Source: Antilocapra americana
Taxonomy: Eukaryota > Chordata > Mammalia > Artiodactyla > Antilocapridae
Length of the DNA stretch: 64,000 nt
Direction of reading: 5' to 3'
Assembly: GCA_007570785.1 (NCBI GenBank)
Contig: ML664174.1
Coordinates: 1,019,023-1,083,022, forward strand
The position numbers and the translations under genes were made by a program. Every line of letters starts with the position of its first letter. Position 1 is the stretch's first letter. The notes under the pieces are model-generated. The model saw only the letters and a list, made by a program, of their open reading frames with translations, searched no databases and was not told the DNA's origin. This document shows positions 37,263 through 52,289 of this stretch, piece by piece.

Positions 37263-37440
37263 TAAAAGCATTTGACTAGAAGTCAGGAGCCCTGTGTCCT
37301 GGTCCCAGATCTACCACTGATGATCTCAGTCAGCTCCTCTCCCCTCTGTGGGCTTCAGTTTTCTCAGCTGTTAAAGAAGAGGGTTGAGGGAGATGAGTTT
37401 TAAGATTCTAAGCCCTGATATTCTGTGTGGCTCTCTGAGG
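37263..37440 (+). repeat. MIR relic
   Basis: Sense: gactagaagtcaggagccct, gggcttcagttttctcagct, aagattctaagccctgatat. Confidence 0.6.
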
Positions 37441-38572
37441 GCTGTCCCAAGCCCTCAAATCTCTCAGTTCTCCTTGAACACAGAAGACCAACTTCATTAA
37501 CCTGCTTTGGAGAGTAAGTTATGTTCTCTCAGTAAAGAATCAGATTTTATTAATGGAGTAGAGGGAAGCAAAGGAACCAAAAAAGGTCATTTATATTTTT
37601 GGTGTTTTCTTAAGTTTTCCTCTCTTCCTATTTCCCTGAGAATGCCATGAAGATATACAGTTGCTGAGCTGGGCGGGGAGGTCCCTGATTTCAAGCCCAA
37701 AGGCCAGGAAAGCACTCCCCACCCCTCAACCCAGAACACCTCTGTGTGTAGCCAAGGGCGAGGGATCCAGTCCTAGGCCATTTTCTCCTAGGCCCCTTTC
37801 CTGACTGGGATCCCCCTCCTAAGACTAGAGGTGGGGGCAGTCAGGAAAGATCCATCCCTGGGGAGAGTTTTTTAATTTGAAAACAAAATGAGCTTCTCTG
37901 ACAATAATTTTCCTCAACTGCAGCAGGCCCAGCAACGTTCAGAAAAACCTTAGCTAATTGGCAATTGGGTAGAGCTGAGTAAGCCATGCCAGTGACCTCC
38001 CAGACTTACCCTGCAAGCGCTCAGCTTTTGGCGGGGGGGAATCAAGCCCTCCCCCATGTCAGCACTTTCTGGCTCCCAGCTGTTGGTGCAGCATTGGCAA
38101 GAATCAGCTCTCCAGAGTTAATGGGCAGTCACTAACCCTCACAACAAAGTGGTGGCAATGGTGGCAGTAGAAAGCATAGAAAGGGGCTTTATTTTCTGTG
38201 GGACTGGTCTCTGGGGGTGCTGGCTTGCTGCTGGGGCTAGAACAGTGCACCACCCGACTTCTGCAGCTATCTGAGTAGACTTCCCAGACTTAGAGGTGTC
38301 AGGGTGCGGGACACCTCTGGTCACCCAGGCAGACACCTCTCGCAACCAGGGAAATCTGCCCACTGCCTACTTCTTATCTTCCCCTCCAGCCCCCCTCCCT
38401 ACTGAGGCTCCCCTTCTGACCCCCTTCACAAGGTCTCAGAGGGAAAAAGGAGAGTCAACCCTGGCACATGACTGGCTAATCTCAGTCATCTGGGGCTGGA
38501 AGTAGAGGGGTGGGTGGTGGGGAGATCTGAGGAAGAGGAGATCAATGTGACATGGTCATTAAGTAATAATGT

Positions 38573-38573
<1 letters not shown>

Positions 38574-38621
<48 letters not shown>
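38574..38621. repeat. (GT)24 microsatellite, SYNDIG1L intron 1
   Basis: A perfect 48-bp GT run in this sequence, likely length-polymorphic. Confidence 0.95.
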
Positions 38622-38624
<3 letters not shown>

Positions 38625-40599
38625 GCAAGAGACTGAAACTGAAATACCCACATGCAGGCCCCTCCCCCGGTGGCACACACAAGATGACAGAGGCAGAGAA
38701 TATCTGGAGAAATCTGTACATTATTAATTACTTTCAAGTTCAAAGGGCCAACTCATCTGTGCATCCTAGAGGGACCTCGAGCCTTAAAGTACACCACTCT
38801 AGAGAGGTAAAGGCAGAAGAAATAGGCTTCACTTTGGGAAGAAGAAATATCCCAGATCTTTAAACCTTTGGTATTTTACAAGCCCCTTCACTTCTCAGGG
38901 GCTGGGTGAACAGCCTGCCTGGAGCAAAGCCCCCTCTGCTGCAAGCAAGGGGACACAAAAGACTGATCTCATCTCTGCCCTCTGTAACCAAGTCCTCTCT
39001 TCTCTTGTCTCCTCCTTTATTCTCTTTTCCTCCTCCCTGTAGCTCCTCTGCCACCCCCTAGCCTCAACCCTTGCCCCAAGCAAACCAAGTAGAGAGTGAG
39101 GGCCCAATGCTCAGATGTGTTATCTTCCATTGTTAGATGCTCTGTTTGCTTCTAAGTGTTTGGGAATGAGCTGCTTCAGTGGAGAGAGAGATTCTTTCAG
39201 CAAGAATAAAGATTTGATTTTCATCTGAAAGTGACTAATTTGTGTAATGGTATCACCATTCCAATCCTCTCAGCAATTTTCACCTTTGTCAGCTACAAAC
39301 CCACCCCTAAGGCAAGTGGAGTTTGCTCTGGAAGAGGCCAGTCCAGCCTATGGGGGTCCAGGGTAACAGTGAATAAAACAGGGTGAACTGAAGTTCCCAA
39401 GAAAAGAGCAACTGAAACGCCTCCTGTGGGAGCTGATTATTCCAGCTGTTTGTCTTTCCTGGGTTTCCCCCTCAGCCCTCTTCTCCTCACTCTCCATAGG
39501 TCCTTCTTCATTCTCAAATCTCTCTCTCCTGACTTGACCACCACCCAGGGCTTCATCTCCATACATCAATTGCCAGGTGGGGTTTCTACCCTTGAATCCC
39601 AAAGGCACTTCAAAACCAAACTCATCCACTTCTCTTTCTCATTCTTTCCATCTGTGTGTGTTTAATTTTTTCAGCTTGGTGCTTGGTTACCCATTTCAAT
39701 CTAAATATTCTTTTTTTTTTTTCAGCTCAGGAATCATGTTCTGCTTTTGCTTCTTTAATTATTTTTTTTTTCCCTCCAGCCTCTCTGTCTTGTCTTTCTG
39801 ACATTCCTGTTAGATGGATGTTTGATCTCCTGGGACTCTCCTCCATTTCTCTTAACTTGCATATCTTCCATCTTTTTGTCTTTTTGTTCTGTGTCTTGGG
39901 AAATTTCATTAACTTCTTTTACATTAAAAAGTTAATCTTTAACTGTGTCCATTCTATTATCCAGAATCTCAATTGACTTTTTAAAAATTTAAACAATTAT
40001 TTTCAATTTTTAAAATACTTTGTTGTTCTTTGCTCCTTTTTCATTGCAGCCTATTCTTGTTTTATGGATGCAACATCCTCTTACATCTCTCTGAGGATAT
40101 GAATTGGAAAAAAAATTTATATGTATTTTCTATAACTTGAATGATTTGGAATTCTTGTTGGGTCGATTTTATATTTATTTAATCTTTCTCTTTTATTGTC
40201 ACATAGCTATTTTTCATTATCTTTTGTTGTTCATCCAGACTCATGAATAAAAACGATATTGATTAATATAGGCAGCTGGCATGTATTTCCTCTGAAGTTG
40301 GATACATTTGTTTCCCTAACAGGCCTCTCCTTTGAATGTTTGTTGTTCTTACCTCTGGTATTTGGGACTGTGACTGCCTCTGTACTCATTTCTTCACCAA
40401 GGAATCTCATCTGCTTTTTATCTCCCAGAAATTCCTCCGTGTTTCTGGTCCACTGATAATCTTTTCTGTTTTCCAGTTTTGTTGTGATTTTGTTATTTTG
40501 AAAATATATCATGTCATCTTAATGGAACCTTAAGAGGGAGAAGAGGTGGACATTTATGCTCAGGCTGCCTTCTCAAATCAGCAGCTTCCCTCTAGATTT

Positions 40600-40880
40600 T
40601 TTGCCTAAGTTGGTGGCATCACCTTCTACTTAGTTAAAGAAATCAGAAACCTGGAAGTCATTCTTGCTCCTCTCTCCTCCTCACTTATGGTTGGTCTCAA
40701 AATCCTATTGGTTTAGCCTCCCAACTACTCCTCAGGTATTACTCTTCATCTCCATCCATTTCACCATCAGGTTCAGGGCCTCATCCCTTCCTGCCCGCAT
40801 TGTACAATAGCCTCTTAATAGTCTCCAAGCTTCTGTTTTCACACTTCTCAAATCCTTTCTATCCACTGCTGCCACCCAGA
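40600..40880 (+). mobile_element. L2 LINE, left part (split by BovB)
   Basis: L2 3'-region text: tggaagtcattcttgctcct, caatagcctcttaatagtct, ccactgctgccacccagagt. It continues at 41328 after the BovB insertion. Confidence 0.7.
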
Positions 40881-41327
40881 GTTGTTGTTGTTCAGTTGCT
40901 AAGTTATGTCCAACTCTTTGCAACCCCAAGGACTCCAACACGCCAGGCTTCTCTGTCCTTCACTATCTCCCAGAGTTTGTTCAAACTCATGTCCATTGAG
41001 TCGGTGATGCCATCCAACCATCTCATCCTCTGTCACCCTCTTCTTCTACTGCCTTCAGTCTTTCCCATTATCAGTGTCTTTTCCAATGAGTCGGCTCTTT
41101 GCATCAGGTGGTCAAAATATTGGAGCTTCAGCTTCAACATCAGGCCTTCCAAAGAACATTCAGGGTTGATTTCCTTTAGGATTGACTGATTTGATCTCCT
41201 TGCAGTCCAAGGGACTCTCAAGAGTCTTCTCCAGCACAACAGTTTGAAAGCATCAATTCTTCAGTGCTCAGCTTTGTTTATGGTCCAGCTTTCACATCCG
41301 TACATAACTACTGGAAAAACCATAGCT
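40881..41327 (-). mobile_element. BovB LINE 3'-end fragment nested in L2
   Basis: 5'-truncated BovB, sense on the - strand, from gttgttgttgttcagttgct to ctggaaaaaccatagct on the + strand. Confidence 0.92.
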
Positions 41328-41800
41328 AAAACACAGGCATGACCATATCTCTTCCTTACAACAACCATCACTGATTCCCCATTGCCCAGAGTAAAAAGTT
41401 TCTCTGCAAGGAATTGGAGGCCTTCCCACCTCCCTTGCCTAATTCCGTCAGTATCAAGCCACCTGGCTTCCCCTCTAGACCACTGTCCCATGCCTCTGTG
41501 CTGTTTCCTTTGCTGGAAATACTCACTTCTCATCGTCTCACCTAATGACTCATCTTTTTCCTTCAAGACTCAGTTCATATGTCACTTGCTGTGAAAACCT
41601 TTTCCTAGTTTCATCACCTCCACTCCTTTCTCAGGATAGTAGTTCCATATCAGTGTACCCACAGCACTCCATGTCCTGCTAGCACAACTTACTCCATGGC
41701 ATTGAAACCTTGTATTTGCTAGTCTGTGTTCTCCCCTCCTCCTCAAAGCAGGTACCACTTCTGGTTGATTTTTGCATTCCAAAAACTGGTCTGAACTGCT
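41328..41800 (+). mobile_element. L2 LINE, right part (split by BovB)
   Basis: The L2 text resumes with aaaacacaggcatgaccata, then tgattccccattgcccagag, ctctgtgctgtttcctttgc, and runs on to the 3' end region. Confidence 0.7.
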
Positions 41801-41924
41801 TAAGAAGTGTTTGTTGTACAAAACTGAATATGTCCCAGCCAGATGTGCTCCATCCATCCCAGGTCCTGGAAAGAGCTTCTTAAGGAGGAGACTCAGCCCA
41901 CCTAGCCCACTCATCCACTAATTC

Positions 41925-42060
41925 ATTGATTCATTTATGAGACCAGCTGTTTATGGAGTGCCTATTATATGCCAGGCCAGGGGCCACAAGCATGAGGAAG
42001 CAGACAGAATCCCCACCCTCTTGAAGCTCACGAGATCTGGCGAGGGAGAGAGACACTAAT
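41925..42060. repeat. L2/MIR-type relic
   Basis: tggagtgcctattatatgcc and ccctcttgaagctcacgaga are recurrent in the 3' parts of old mammalian LINE/SINE elements. Confidence 0.4.
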
Positions 42061-42324
42061 CAAGGAATCACACGTATGTAAATAGAGACTGGGATAAGCT
42101 CTTGGAAAGGAAGAGCTGGAGCCTAGAAAGCAGATAACCAGCAACCTAAATCTAGGCTGAGGATACAGGGATGACCTCCCTAAGGAGGAGACTTTTGAAC
42201 TGAGAGCTGAAGTATTCTGATGTGGGTGGAGACAAAGTTTCTGAGCAGCACAGCTGTGAAGTAAAGGAGAGGGAAAGGACAGGAGCTGAAGAGGGGGAGG
42301 TGGCATGAAAGACAAATGTTCCTC

Positions 42325-42855
42325 GTCTCTGTTTCTGCCTGACTACCTCAAAGCTTAGTGGCTAAAACAAGCGACATCTTATTTTATCTCATAACATTGA
42401 GGGTCAGAAATTCATGCAGGCTTGAGCTGTGTGATTATTCCATTCCATGTGGCATGGGCAGAGGTCACCCAGTGGTCCTCAGCAGACAGATGGGCTGGCT
42501 TGAAAAGTCCAAGATGGCTTCACTCACAAGTCTGGCATCTTGGAATGACCAGAAGGTTGGGTTCAGTAGACTCCACTGACCAGAGCATCTCACACATGGC
42601 CTTTCCAGCCTGACAGCTTCAGGGTAATTCAGAGCAGCTCAGGGCCCCAAGGGTGAGTATTCCAGTGAGCAAGGTGAAAGATGCATGACCTTCTGTAACC
42701 CGGCCTCCGAGGTCTCCTAGCATCACCTTAGCTGTGCTATGCCATCGAAGCGGTCACAGACCCACTCAGATTAGAAAGGAGGGACGTAGACCCCTACGTC
42801 TCGATGGGAGGAATATCAAAGGATTGACAGTCAGGTTGTGCAGTCATCATGATTT
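42325..42855. repeat. Mammalian interspersed repeat, family not assigned
   Basis: The order gctaaaacaagcgacatctt, gtccaagatggcttcactca, ctcacacatggcctttccag and tctcgatgggaggaatatca is a familiar recurrent element (about 0.5 kb), probably an old LTR or DNA transposon. I cannot name it reliably. Confidence 0.45.
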
Positions 42856-43609
42856 CTTTTTTAAGCCAGGGAAATGACGATATGTTTAAGTGCCATTAGG
42901 GAAGATCAAGAGTTAGGAGCATTTGAAGACAAAGGAGAAACTAAGGATAATCAATTGTGTTAGCTTCCTGAGGAGGAAACTGAAGCAAAGAAAGCTAAAT
43001 CCCCTCCTTTCTCTCAACTCTGCTGTTTCCCACCCCCACCCTGACCCCTGACTCTTTCTCTCTTTGCTGTCAGATGCAACAAGCAGCATCCATGACTCCG
43101 AAGCTAGCTTGGTGGCTCTCTTGCTTACAGGCCAGAAATCATCAAATCCAGCCCCAAGTTATCTACTAACAGCCTTCCAAGTCACAGGACTTCACAGTTT
43201 ACAGAACAGTTTACATATTATCTGCCTGGAAGTGGGTCTATCACTTATTCTTAAAGACGGCACCTCTCCTCTGGATTGTAATCACTTCTGTTTAATCTTC
43301 TGCTCTGCTAGGAAGTTCTGGCTTTTATCTTCCAGTTTAGAAGCAGTCTTTCTTGTTGCACTGAGAGATAGTCGTCAGAGGTTGAACTTCCTCACTATAG
43401 CTCTGTATTTATTTGAATCCAGACCTTAAGGTTATCTAGGCAGCCATCCCTGGGCTGCTAAATCACCCCAAATCTCTTAATCTTTTCCTAAGGCTCCCAT
43501 TTCCCATTCCCTTCAATGAGGTCTCTGGTTTTAACTCATTCAAGATCAAGTCCTTGCCATTCTCACACCCACACCATTTATCACAACCCTCTACACATGG
43601 GTAAGCTCT

Positions 43610-43790
43610 GAAAGGCCAGGTATTGGATTCAGTTAAACCTAGGTTCAAATCCAGGGTCTGATACTGTTTAATCTTGGGCAAGTTATTTAACCTTTCTGAG
43701 TCTCAGTTTCCTCATCTGAAAATGAGAAATAATAATAGCCAATTTCATCAGTTGTACAGGTTTGAGATACACAGTGTATGAAACATGGGG
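43610..43790 (+). repeat. MIR
   Basis: Sense: ctaggttcaaatccagggtc, aatcttgggcaagttattta, tctcagtttcctcatctgaa. Confidence 0.75.
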
Positions 43791-44019
43791 CTCACATGAG
43801 GATGCAGTAAAAAAGTAGCTGTTTCGATTTTACAGCGTTCTGATAAGGACTGGCCCCATCCCACCGACAATGACCCAACTCCTGGTCCCACATCACACTA
43901 TCCCTGTGGTCTCTTTTTAGCAGTGTTCACCCTGCCTCTTCTCAGTGCAGCAGACCTCCCCTAAGCCCCACCTCCCACAGCTAATCCCAGAGAATTTGAT
44001 GCTGTTCAGGCTAGCAAGA

Positions 44020-44210
44020 GCTCTGATCAGACAGACTGGGTCAGATGGGGCTCTGCTGCTCTCCAGCTGTGTGATCTCAGAAGACCTGTTTAACCTCTCT
44101 GAGTCACAATCCCCCTCACTCATGTTAAGAGGACAGACTGCATGAGACACTGCATTTGAAGCACTTGCGCTGGTGTCCAGAACAAAGCAAGCGCTCAATA
44201 GATGGCAGCC
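44020..44210 (+). repeat. MIR
   Basis: Sense: gctctccagctgtgtgatct, tttaacctctctgagtcaca, caaagcaagcgctcaataga. Confidence 0.65.
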
Positions 44211-44214
44211 AACA

Positions 44215-44475
44215 CATAGTGGCAGCAAAGCAAAGTGACTCTGGGGTCAGATTCTGGGATCAGGATTCATGTCCTGTCCACTACTCACCAGTTGTGTGCC
44301 TGTGGGCACTTACAAGTTTCTTATGCCTCAGTGTTTTCATCTGTAAAATGGAGACAATGATGGAGATAATGATTTATAGAGTTTCTATAAGGATTAAAGG
44401 AGAGAATACATCACGTTTAGAACAGTGCCTAGGATACAGTAAGAATTTAGTTAAGTGTGAGATATTATTATTTCA
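44215..44475 (+). repeat. MIR, near full length
   Basis: Sense: gactctggggtcagattctg, ttttcatctgtaaaatggag, gatttatagagtttctataa, aacagtgcctaggatacagt. It follows another MIR directly. Confidence 0.75.
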
Positions 44476-44569
44476 ACCTTAAACTTCTTTGTATTTTTAT
44501 ATTTAAGGTATATTGACTATAAGTAGCATATTGTCAGATTGTCGTTTTAAAAATCTAGTCTTCGTCTCT

Positions 44570-44880
44570 TTTTAAATTCATCTTTGAAGTATAATCTACA
44601 TACAATAATAGTCCTTCATTTTAGTAGACAATTCAGTGAATTTTGTGAAATACCTGCAGTCATATAACCACTACCACAATCAAGATACCAAACATCACCC
44701 CCAAAAATCTTCATGCCTCTTTGCAGTCTATCCCCTCCCCATCTTGGCCCTTAACAACCACTGATCTGCTTTTTGTCACCATAGTTTTGCCTTCTCTAGA
44801 ATTTCTTATAAATGGAATAATACTCTATGGGACTATCTTTGTCTTTTATGGGCAATTTTATTCCATTTACATCCAATATA
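44570..44880. repeat. Old L1-type relic
   Basis: tttgaagtataatctacata, taaccactaccacaatcaag, tataaatggaataatactct: a pattern of ancient L1 3' regions, antisense. Confidence 0.5.
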
Positions 44881-45049
44881 GTTACTCACATAGCTGGGTG
44901 TAAGTCTAACATCTTACTATTTGCTTTCTATTTGTCTCACTGGTTCTATATTCCTTCTGCCTCATTTAGGATAAATTAAATGCCTTTATTATTTCATATC
45001 TGTTATCTCACTAATTATATATTTTACTCTTCTTTCTGTGATTATCAGA

Positions 45050-45232
45050 GCAATGGTTCTTAACGTGGGTCCCTGGGCCAGCAGATTAAACTTATTCAGA
45101 TTCTTGTTAGAAATGAGAATTCTCAAGCCTCATCCTGAAATCATAAACTCTGAGGGTGGAAGCCAGCCATCTGGGTTTAACAAGTCCTCCTGGTGATGCT
45201 GAGACTGGCTAGTTTGAGAACCACTGCCTGAA
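45050..45232. repeat. MER5A-type DNA transposon, nearly complete
   Basis: Inverted termini caatggttcttaacg at the left and tttgagaaccactg at the right, with the internal text ctggtgatgctgagac. This is a non-autonomous hAT relic. Confidence 0.75.
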
Positions 45233-45699
45233 GACAACTTTTGTTTCTGGCAAACAGCAAGGTTATATGCATATCACCTTAATCCAGTTGGGAGCAGAGC
45301 TGATTCAAAGCGTGGTTTCTGTCCTCCAGAGGGCTGATCCGTTACTGGTTTTCTTCTGCTCCCAATGAGCAGCACTAAGGTGGTTCCAGTTGAAAACTGC
45401 ACATGTTTACTAGAGCCCTTAGTTTTCCTCCCTGCTGGAAGAGGGGAAAGTATTGGCAAAGGTCAGGCTCACCTGTCCTTAGCCCCTTGACCCCTCAAGA
45501 TCTTACTTCCTTGGTGACTGTTCAGTGCCTTCATAGTTCCCCCTGGCTTTCGTAGGCAGGTTTGTGTAACACAAGTTAGTCTGCAACTGCTGGAAAAGAA
45601 GCCCTCTGTCCTATTGTTATTTCCCTGCTAGAATTACAGAGTCAAAATGAGCATTTAGAACAGTTCAGTTCTTGGCACGTGGCAAAAAAACTCAATAAG

Positions 45700-45714
45700 T
45701 TCTTCTTCTTCTTC
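45700..45714. repeat. (TTC)5 run
   Basis: A short TTC repeat at the start of a pyrimidine stretch, just after a MIR-like tail. Confidence 0.8.
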
Positions 45715-46689
45715 TTTCTTCTCCCAGTAGAATCCTAGGGTCATCTTGAGCTGAGCTGTTAAAAATCAACCCCTTCTACCCTTTCCATACATTTTATAGA
45801 TATGCAAACTGATGTGCACACTGTGTGACTGGACTCCAGGGCAATCGGCCTCCCCTGGGAGGCTGTATTTGGATGGTTTCTTGTCCCTTGTCTGGGAGGT
45901 GGCAGTGCTCTCCTTCCCCAGATCATCATGGCACAGCCAAGAGCCCAGCTCAGTTCTCAGCTCAAAAGGAAACAAGCCAGGGACCGTGGCATCACAGACC
46001 CACCTCTCCTTCCCTCTTCTTGCATGGCCCAGACCTCCAGCCACGACCACACGTTTGGAGCGATCTACTCACATTCAGAATCCCGGACATCTCATGTCTT
46101 TCCTCTGGAGCAGAGGACACACCTGCGCGCGCACACACACAGAAACATGCTCACCAACAAATGAGGGTGTACACAGTACCACACACGGTGTGGAAGGACC
46201 ACAGTCCAAGTGGGACCCGGCAGCCAAAGTGGAGATGAAAATTGCTCTGCGTGGAATGCTAGTCCTTAGAGGGAGGCAACCCTAAGCAACAGGCCTAAAG
46301 GTCAGGCCCTGCCAAGGCCAGAGAAGGCTGGGCTGGAGCCCAGCCACCACCTCCTGCTGGCCAGAACTCGGAGCTGGGTCCCCAGAGTCAGCCCAGTGAA
46401 CTCCTGGGTGATCCTAACAGGCGACGGAAAGAACATGACCTGTTAAGAGAATCACGACCCCTAGCCGGGCTGTGGGCAGGTTCTGCAGCCTCTGACTCAG
46501 TTACTTTATGGAAATGGATGTGTGTGATTGCATGTGTGTGGTTTGTGCCTCTCTGTGCATCCTGGACAGGGGGGAAGGTTTCGAAGCTGTGCTCAGCCTC
46601 ATTCCTTCTCAGAACGAATGCCCCAGCCTGGGGAGGTTTAAAACTGATTTTAGATAATTCGGCTCAGAAGAAATCTATTAATTTTTTTC

Positions 46690-47090
46690 TGATTTAAAAG
46701 TAGTGCATGCTCATCGTAAAAAATGAATGTGGAAAACAGAAAAAAAAATGTGGTGTTAAAAAAAAAATGAAAAGCACCTGTGCTCCCAGCCCTGGAGATA
46801 ATCACTGTTGACATTTTGGCGGAGTTGAGATCACATGCACACGTAGTGTTCTTTTCTCCCTTCTCACTGAATCTGCAGAGAGCATCTTCTCATATTATTC
46901 CTTTTTTGCAAACCTGTGTGAAGGCCCTGTACCATTGTTTTTGCACCATAATTTATTTAACTTGCCCCCAATTGTTGGACATTCAGGTGGCTTCCAGATG
47001 GTCCCTATGATGGAAAACCCAAGCTCATATACCTTTGTGCGTGAAGCGCTGATTTCTACTTTAAGGCACACCAGGGCATATGTTGGCGGA
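46690..47090. repeat. Old L1-type relic
   Basis: aagtagtgcatgctcatcgt, cctggagataatcactgttg, ttgttggacattcaggtggc: the same family as 26095-26440 and as the flanks of the intron-2 inverted repeat. Confidence 0.45.
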
Positions 47091-48509
47091 TGGGGGGACA
47101 CTGATCCAGGAAAGGTTGCGTGGCTTGGGTTTCAGAGGTTCAGCTGGGTGTACCTTGACCAAGAGAGGGTGGCTGGCAGGAACTGGGTGATGGGCTGGGA
47201 CTCAGCCACCCTGCCAGCCCTGGATAAGGGCCCCCAGAAACACCCCTCAGAGCTCCAGAGCCTACCTCCTGGCCACAAGTATTCCTCCTTTGCCCCTAGG
47301 GGATGACAGTGCGGCCTCTTGGTGAGGTAGGGCATGGGGCCAGGGTGAGTTTGATGCATTCTTCTGCTCTGAGGACCCTAGGGCTGGTCTCCCCAAGCCT
47401 ACTCCCTCAGAAAGGCCCCTGCCCACCTCTGCCCACATGGATGGAAGCCCAGAGAGTAGGTGAGGTGGGGTGCCTCCCTGATCCTGCTGGAGGGGCCATG
47501 GTGGGGAAGGTGAGCCCTACACCCCCTGGGCTCCTCTGAGTGTGCTCATCCAGTCTTGACTACTCAACAAGGACAGGGAATGGGGGAATTTCACTTCTGG
47601 AGGGCTCCTTGAAGCTATGGAATTGTGGTATATTAGTGCCACCATCGACATCGGTGGCTGTTTAATACAACTCCTCTTGTTCCAAATGGGGAAACTGTCA
47701 GGTCAAAAAGCTAATGTGGACCAGGAATGGAAACTCAGTGTATCTAACTCCCAAACCCACGAGCCTGTGGTCACATGTCCTTGAGTCTGTGTCTCACATC
47801 TGCTGGTGGGGGGAGGCTGTGACAGGGGCTCAGAAGCCGCCCTGGGGGGTTAGAGGGTCCAGCCCTTCTGGGAATCAGCCCAGAAGAGCCCAGACATGGA
47901 CATAACATTGTGAGACCTCTGCCTTGAGTGCCCAGCTCCCCATCAGCAGGAAGGAGCCCCTCCATGTCACTGTATTCCAAGTGCTCCCCTCCCTGCATAT
48001 CTGACCTCTGGACATTCAGAGAGGGAGGAGGAGAGAGCAGCAGTGAAGCCTCTGGGTTGATGAGCACTGCCCCCACCTGCAGACTGCAGTGACTTAAACC
48101 CTCCCCCAGATCCCAGAATTCACCTTAGAAGGGAGGTAGCCTAAGGAGCACCCCCTAAGACCATACTTGGGGAGCGCCTCCACCAGGAAGAGTTGACCTC
48201 TGTGAGCATGTGACATGGGAGGAGCTCTGAGCTAAACATGGTTCCACCCAACCCAAGAACAAATCCTCTGTCGATGCAGCATCCCACCTGCCACGGATCC
48301 TGACAGCATCTCCCAAGGCCCACTCCCCCGTTTCTCCATCTGCTCATAGAGTCTCAGTGGTCCTCAGTTTATCAGAAGCCACGGCAAAGCCTCCTATCCG
48401 TGAGACAGTCAGTCCAAGCCACCCTCCCCACACACACCACAAGGAAGGTTTCAGGACCTAAGTCTCATCCTATCAACCCTACCAAGACCCCCGAGGGCCC
48501 CTTTGACCT

Positions 48510-48905
48510 CAACAGGGCTGCGCCGACTGGCCCTGCAGTCTGTCTCACACCTTTCTCTGTACCTGCAGCCACACCAGCCTCATCTCTGGCTCTCAGACCA
48601 ACCAGCTTTTATCCGCCCACTGCATGAAATGTGCCCCCTCTCCCCTCGCCTTGTCAACCCATCTTCTTGCTTCAGATCTCAGCTCCAAAGCCTCTCCTTG
48701 CACCTCTGTGTCAGTTTTATCCATCGTACATTCTGACACCCTCTGCTGTACCTCCCCTTCAGGGCAGGCATCTTCTCCACCAGACTGTGAGCTCTGGAAG
48801 ACCTAGTGTGCATCCTTCTTCCACTCCCTGCTTCATCCCCAGCATCCGTACAGCGCCTGGCCATCACTGATGCTCAGTGACCATGCGGTGAATGGATAAA
48901 TGAAT
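48510..48905 (+). mobile_element. L2 3' end upstream of SYNDIG1L exon 2
   Basis: cttcagatctcagctccaaa, ccagactgtgagctctggaa, gcgcctggccatcactgatg and gcggtgaatggataaatgaa are L2 3'-end motifs. Confidence 0.65.
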
Positions 48906-49045
48906 GACCCAACTCTATGAGGTAAGTTCTGCTGCAGACAAAGAAATGGAAGATCTGAGTTAAGTAGCCAGCTCAAGGTCCGCGGCTGGCCGGTGGTCCA
49001 GGCAGAGTCCAGGGCAAGTCAGACTGCAGAGTCTGTGCTCATCTC
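48906..49045 (-). repeat. MIR relic adjoining the exon 2 splice acceptor
   Basis: Antisense MIR text: actctatgaggtaagttctg, gttaagtagccagctcaagg, cagactgcagagtctgtgct. It runs up to the presumed branch-point region of SYNDIG1L exon 2. Confidence 0.55.
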
Positions 49046-49186
49046 TACTTCTTGTCCTTCTTCCAGAATGCCGGCTGCAGTGTCTGTCTGTCTTTGCTCT
49101 CCCCAGCAGGCCCTCTGAGGACGGCTCAACTGGCCACCAAGTCCCGGGGCTCTGGGGCTCCCCTCCCCAGAGCTGCCCCCAGAACC

Positions 49187-52289
<3,103 letters not shown>

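Larger units (their letters stand above)
35831..49066 (+). other. SYNDIG1L: SYNDIG1L intron 1 (from 35788): contents overview
   Basis: The 13.3-kb intron begins at the 35788 donor. MIR relics, the (GT)24 repeat, L2+BovB, MER5A and old L1 pieces are listed separately. Stretches in which I recognise nothing are 35831-36650, 37440-38570 (homeodomain-like motifs near 37950), 38625-39640, 41800-42320, 42860-43600 and 47100-48500. The part at 39640-40520 is strongly T-rich and looks like an old repeat whose family I cannot name. No coding exon is apparent. Confidence 0.6.
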
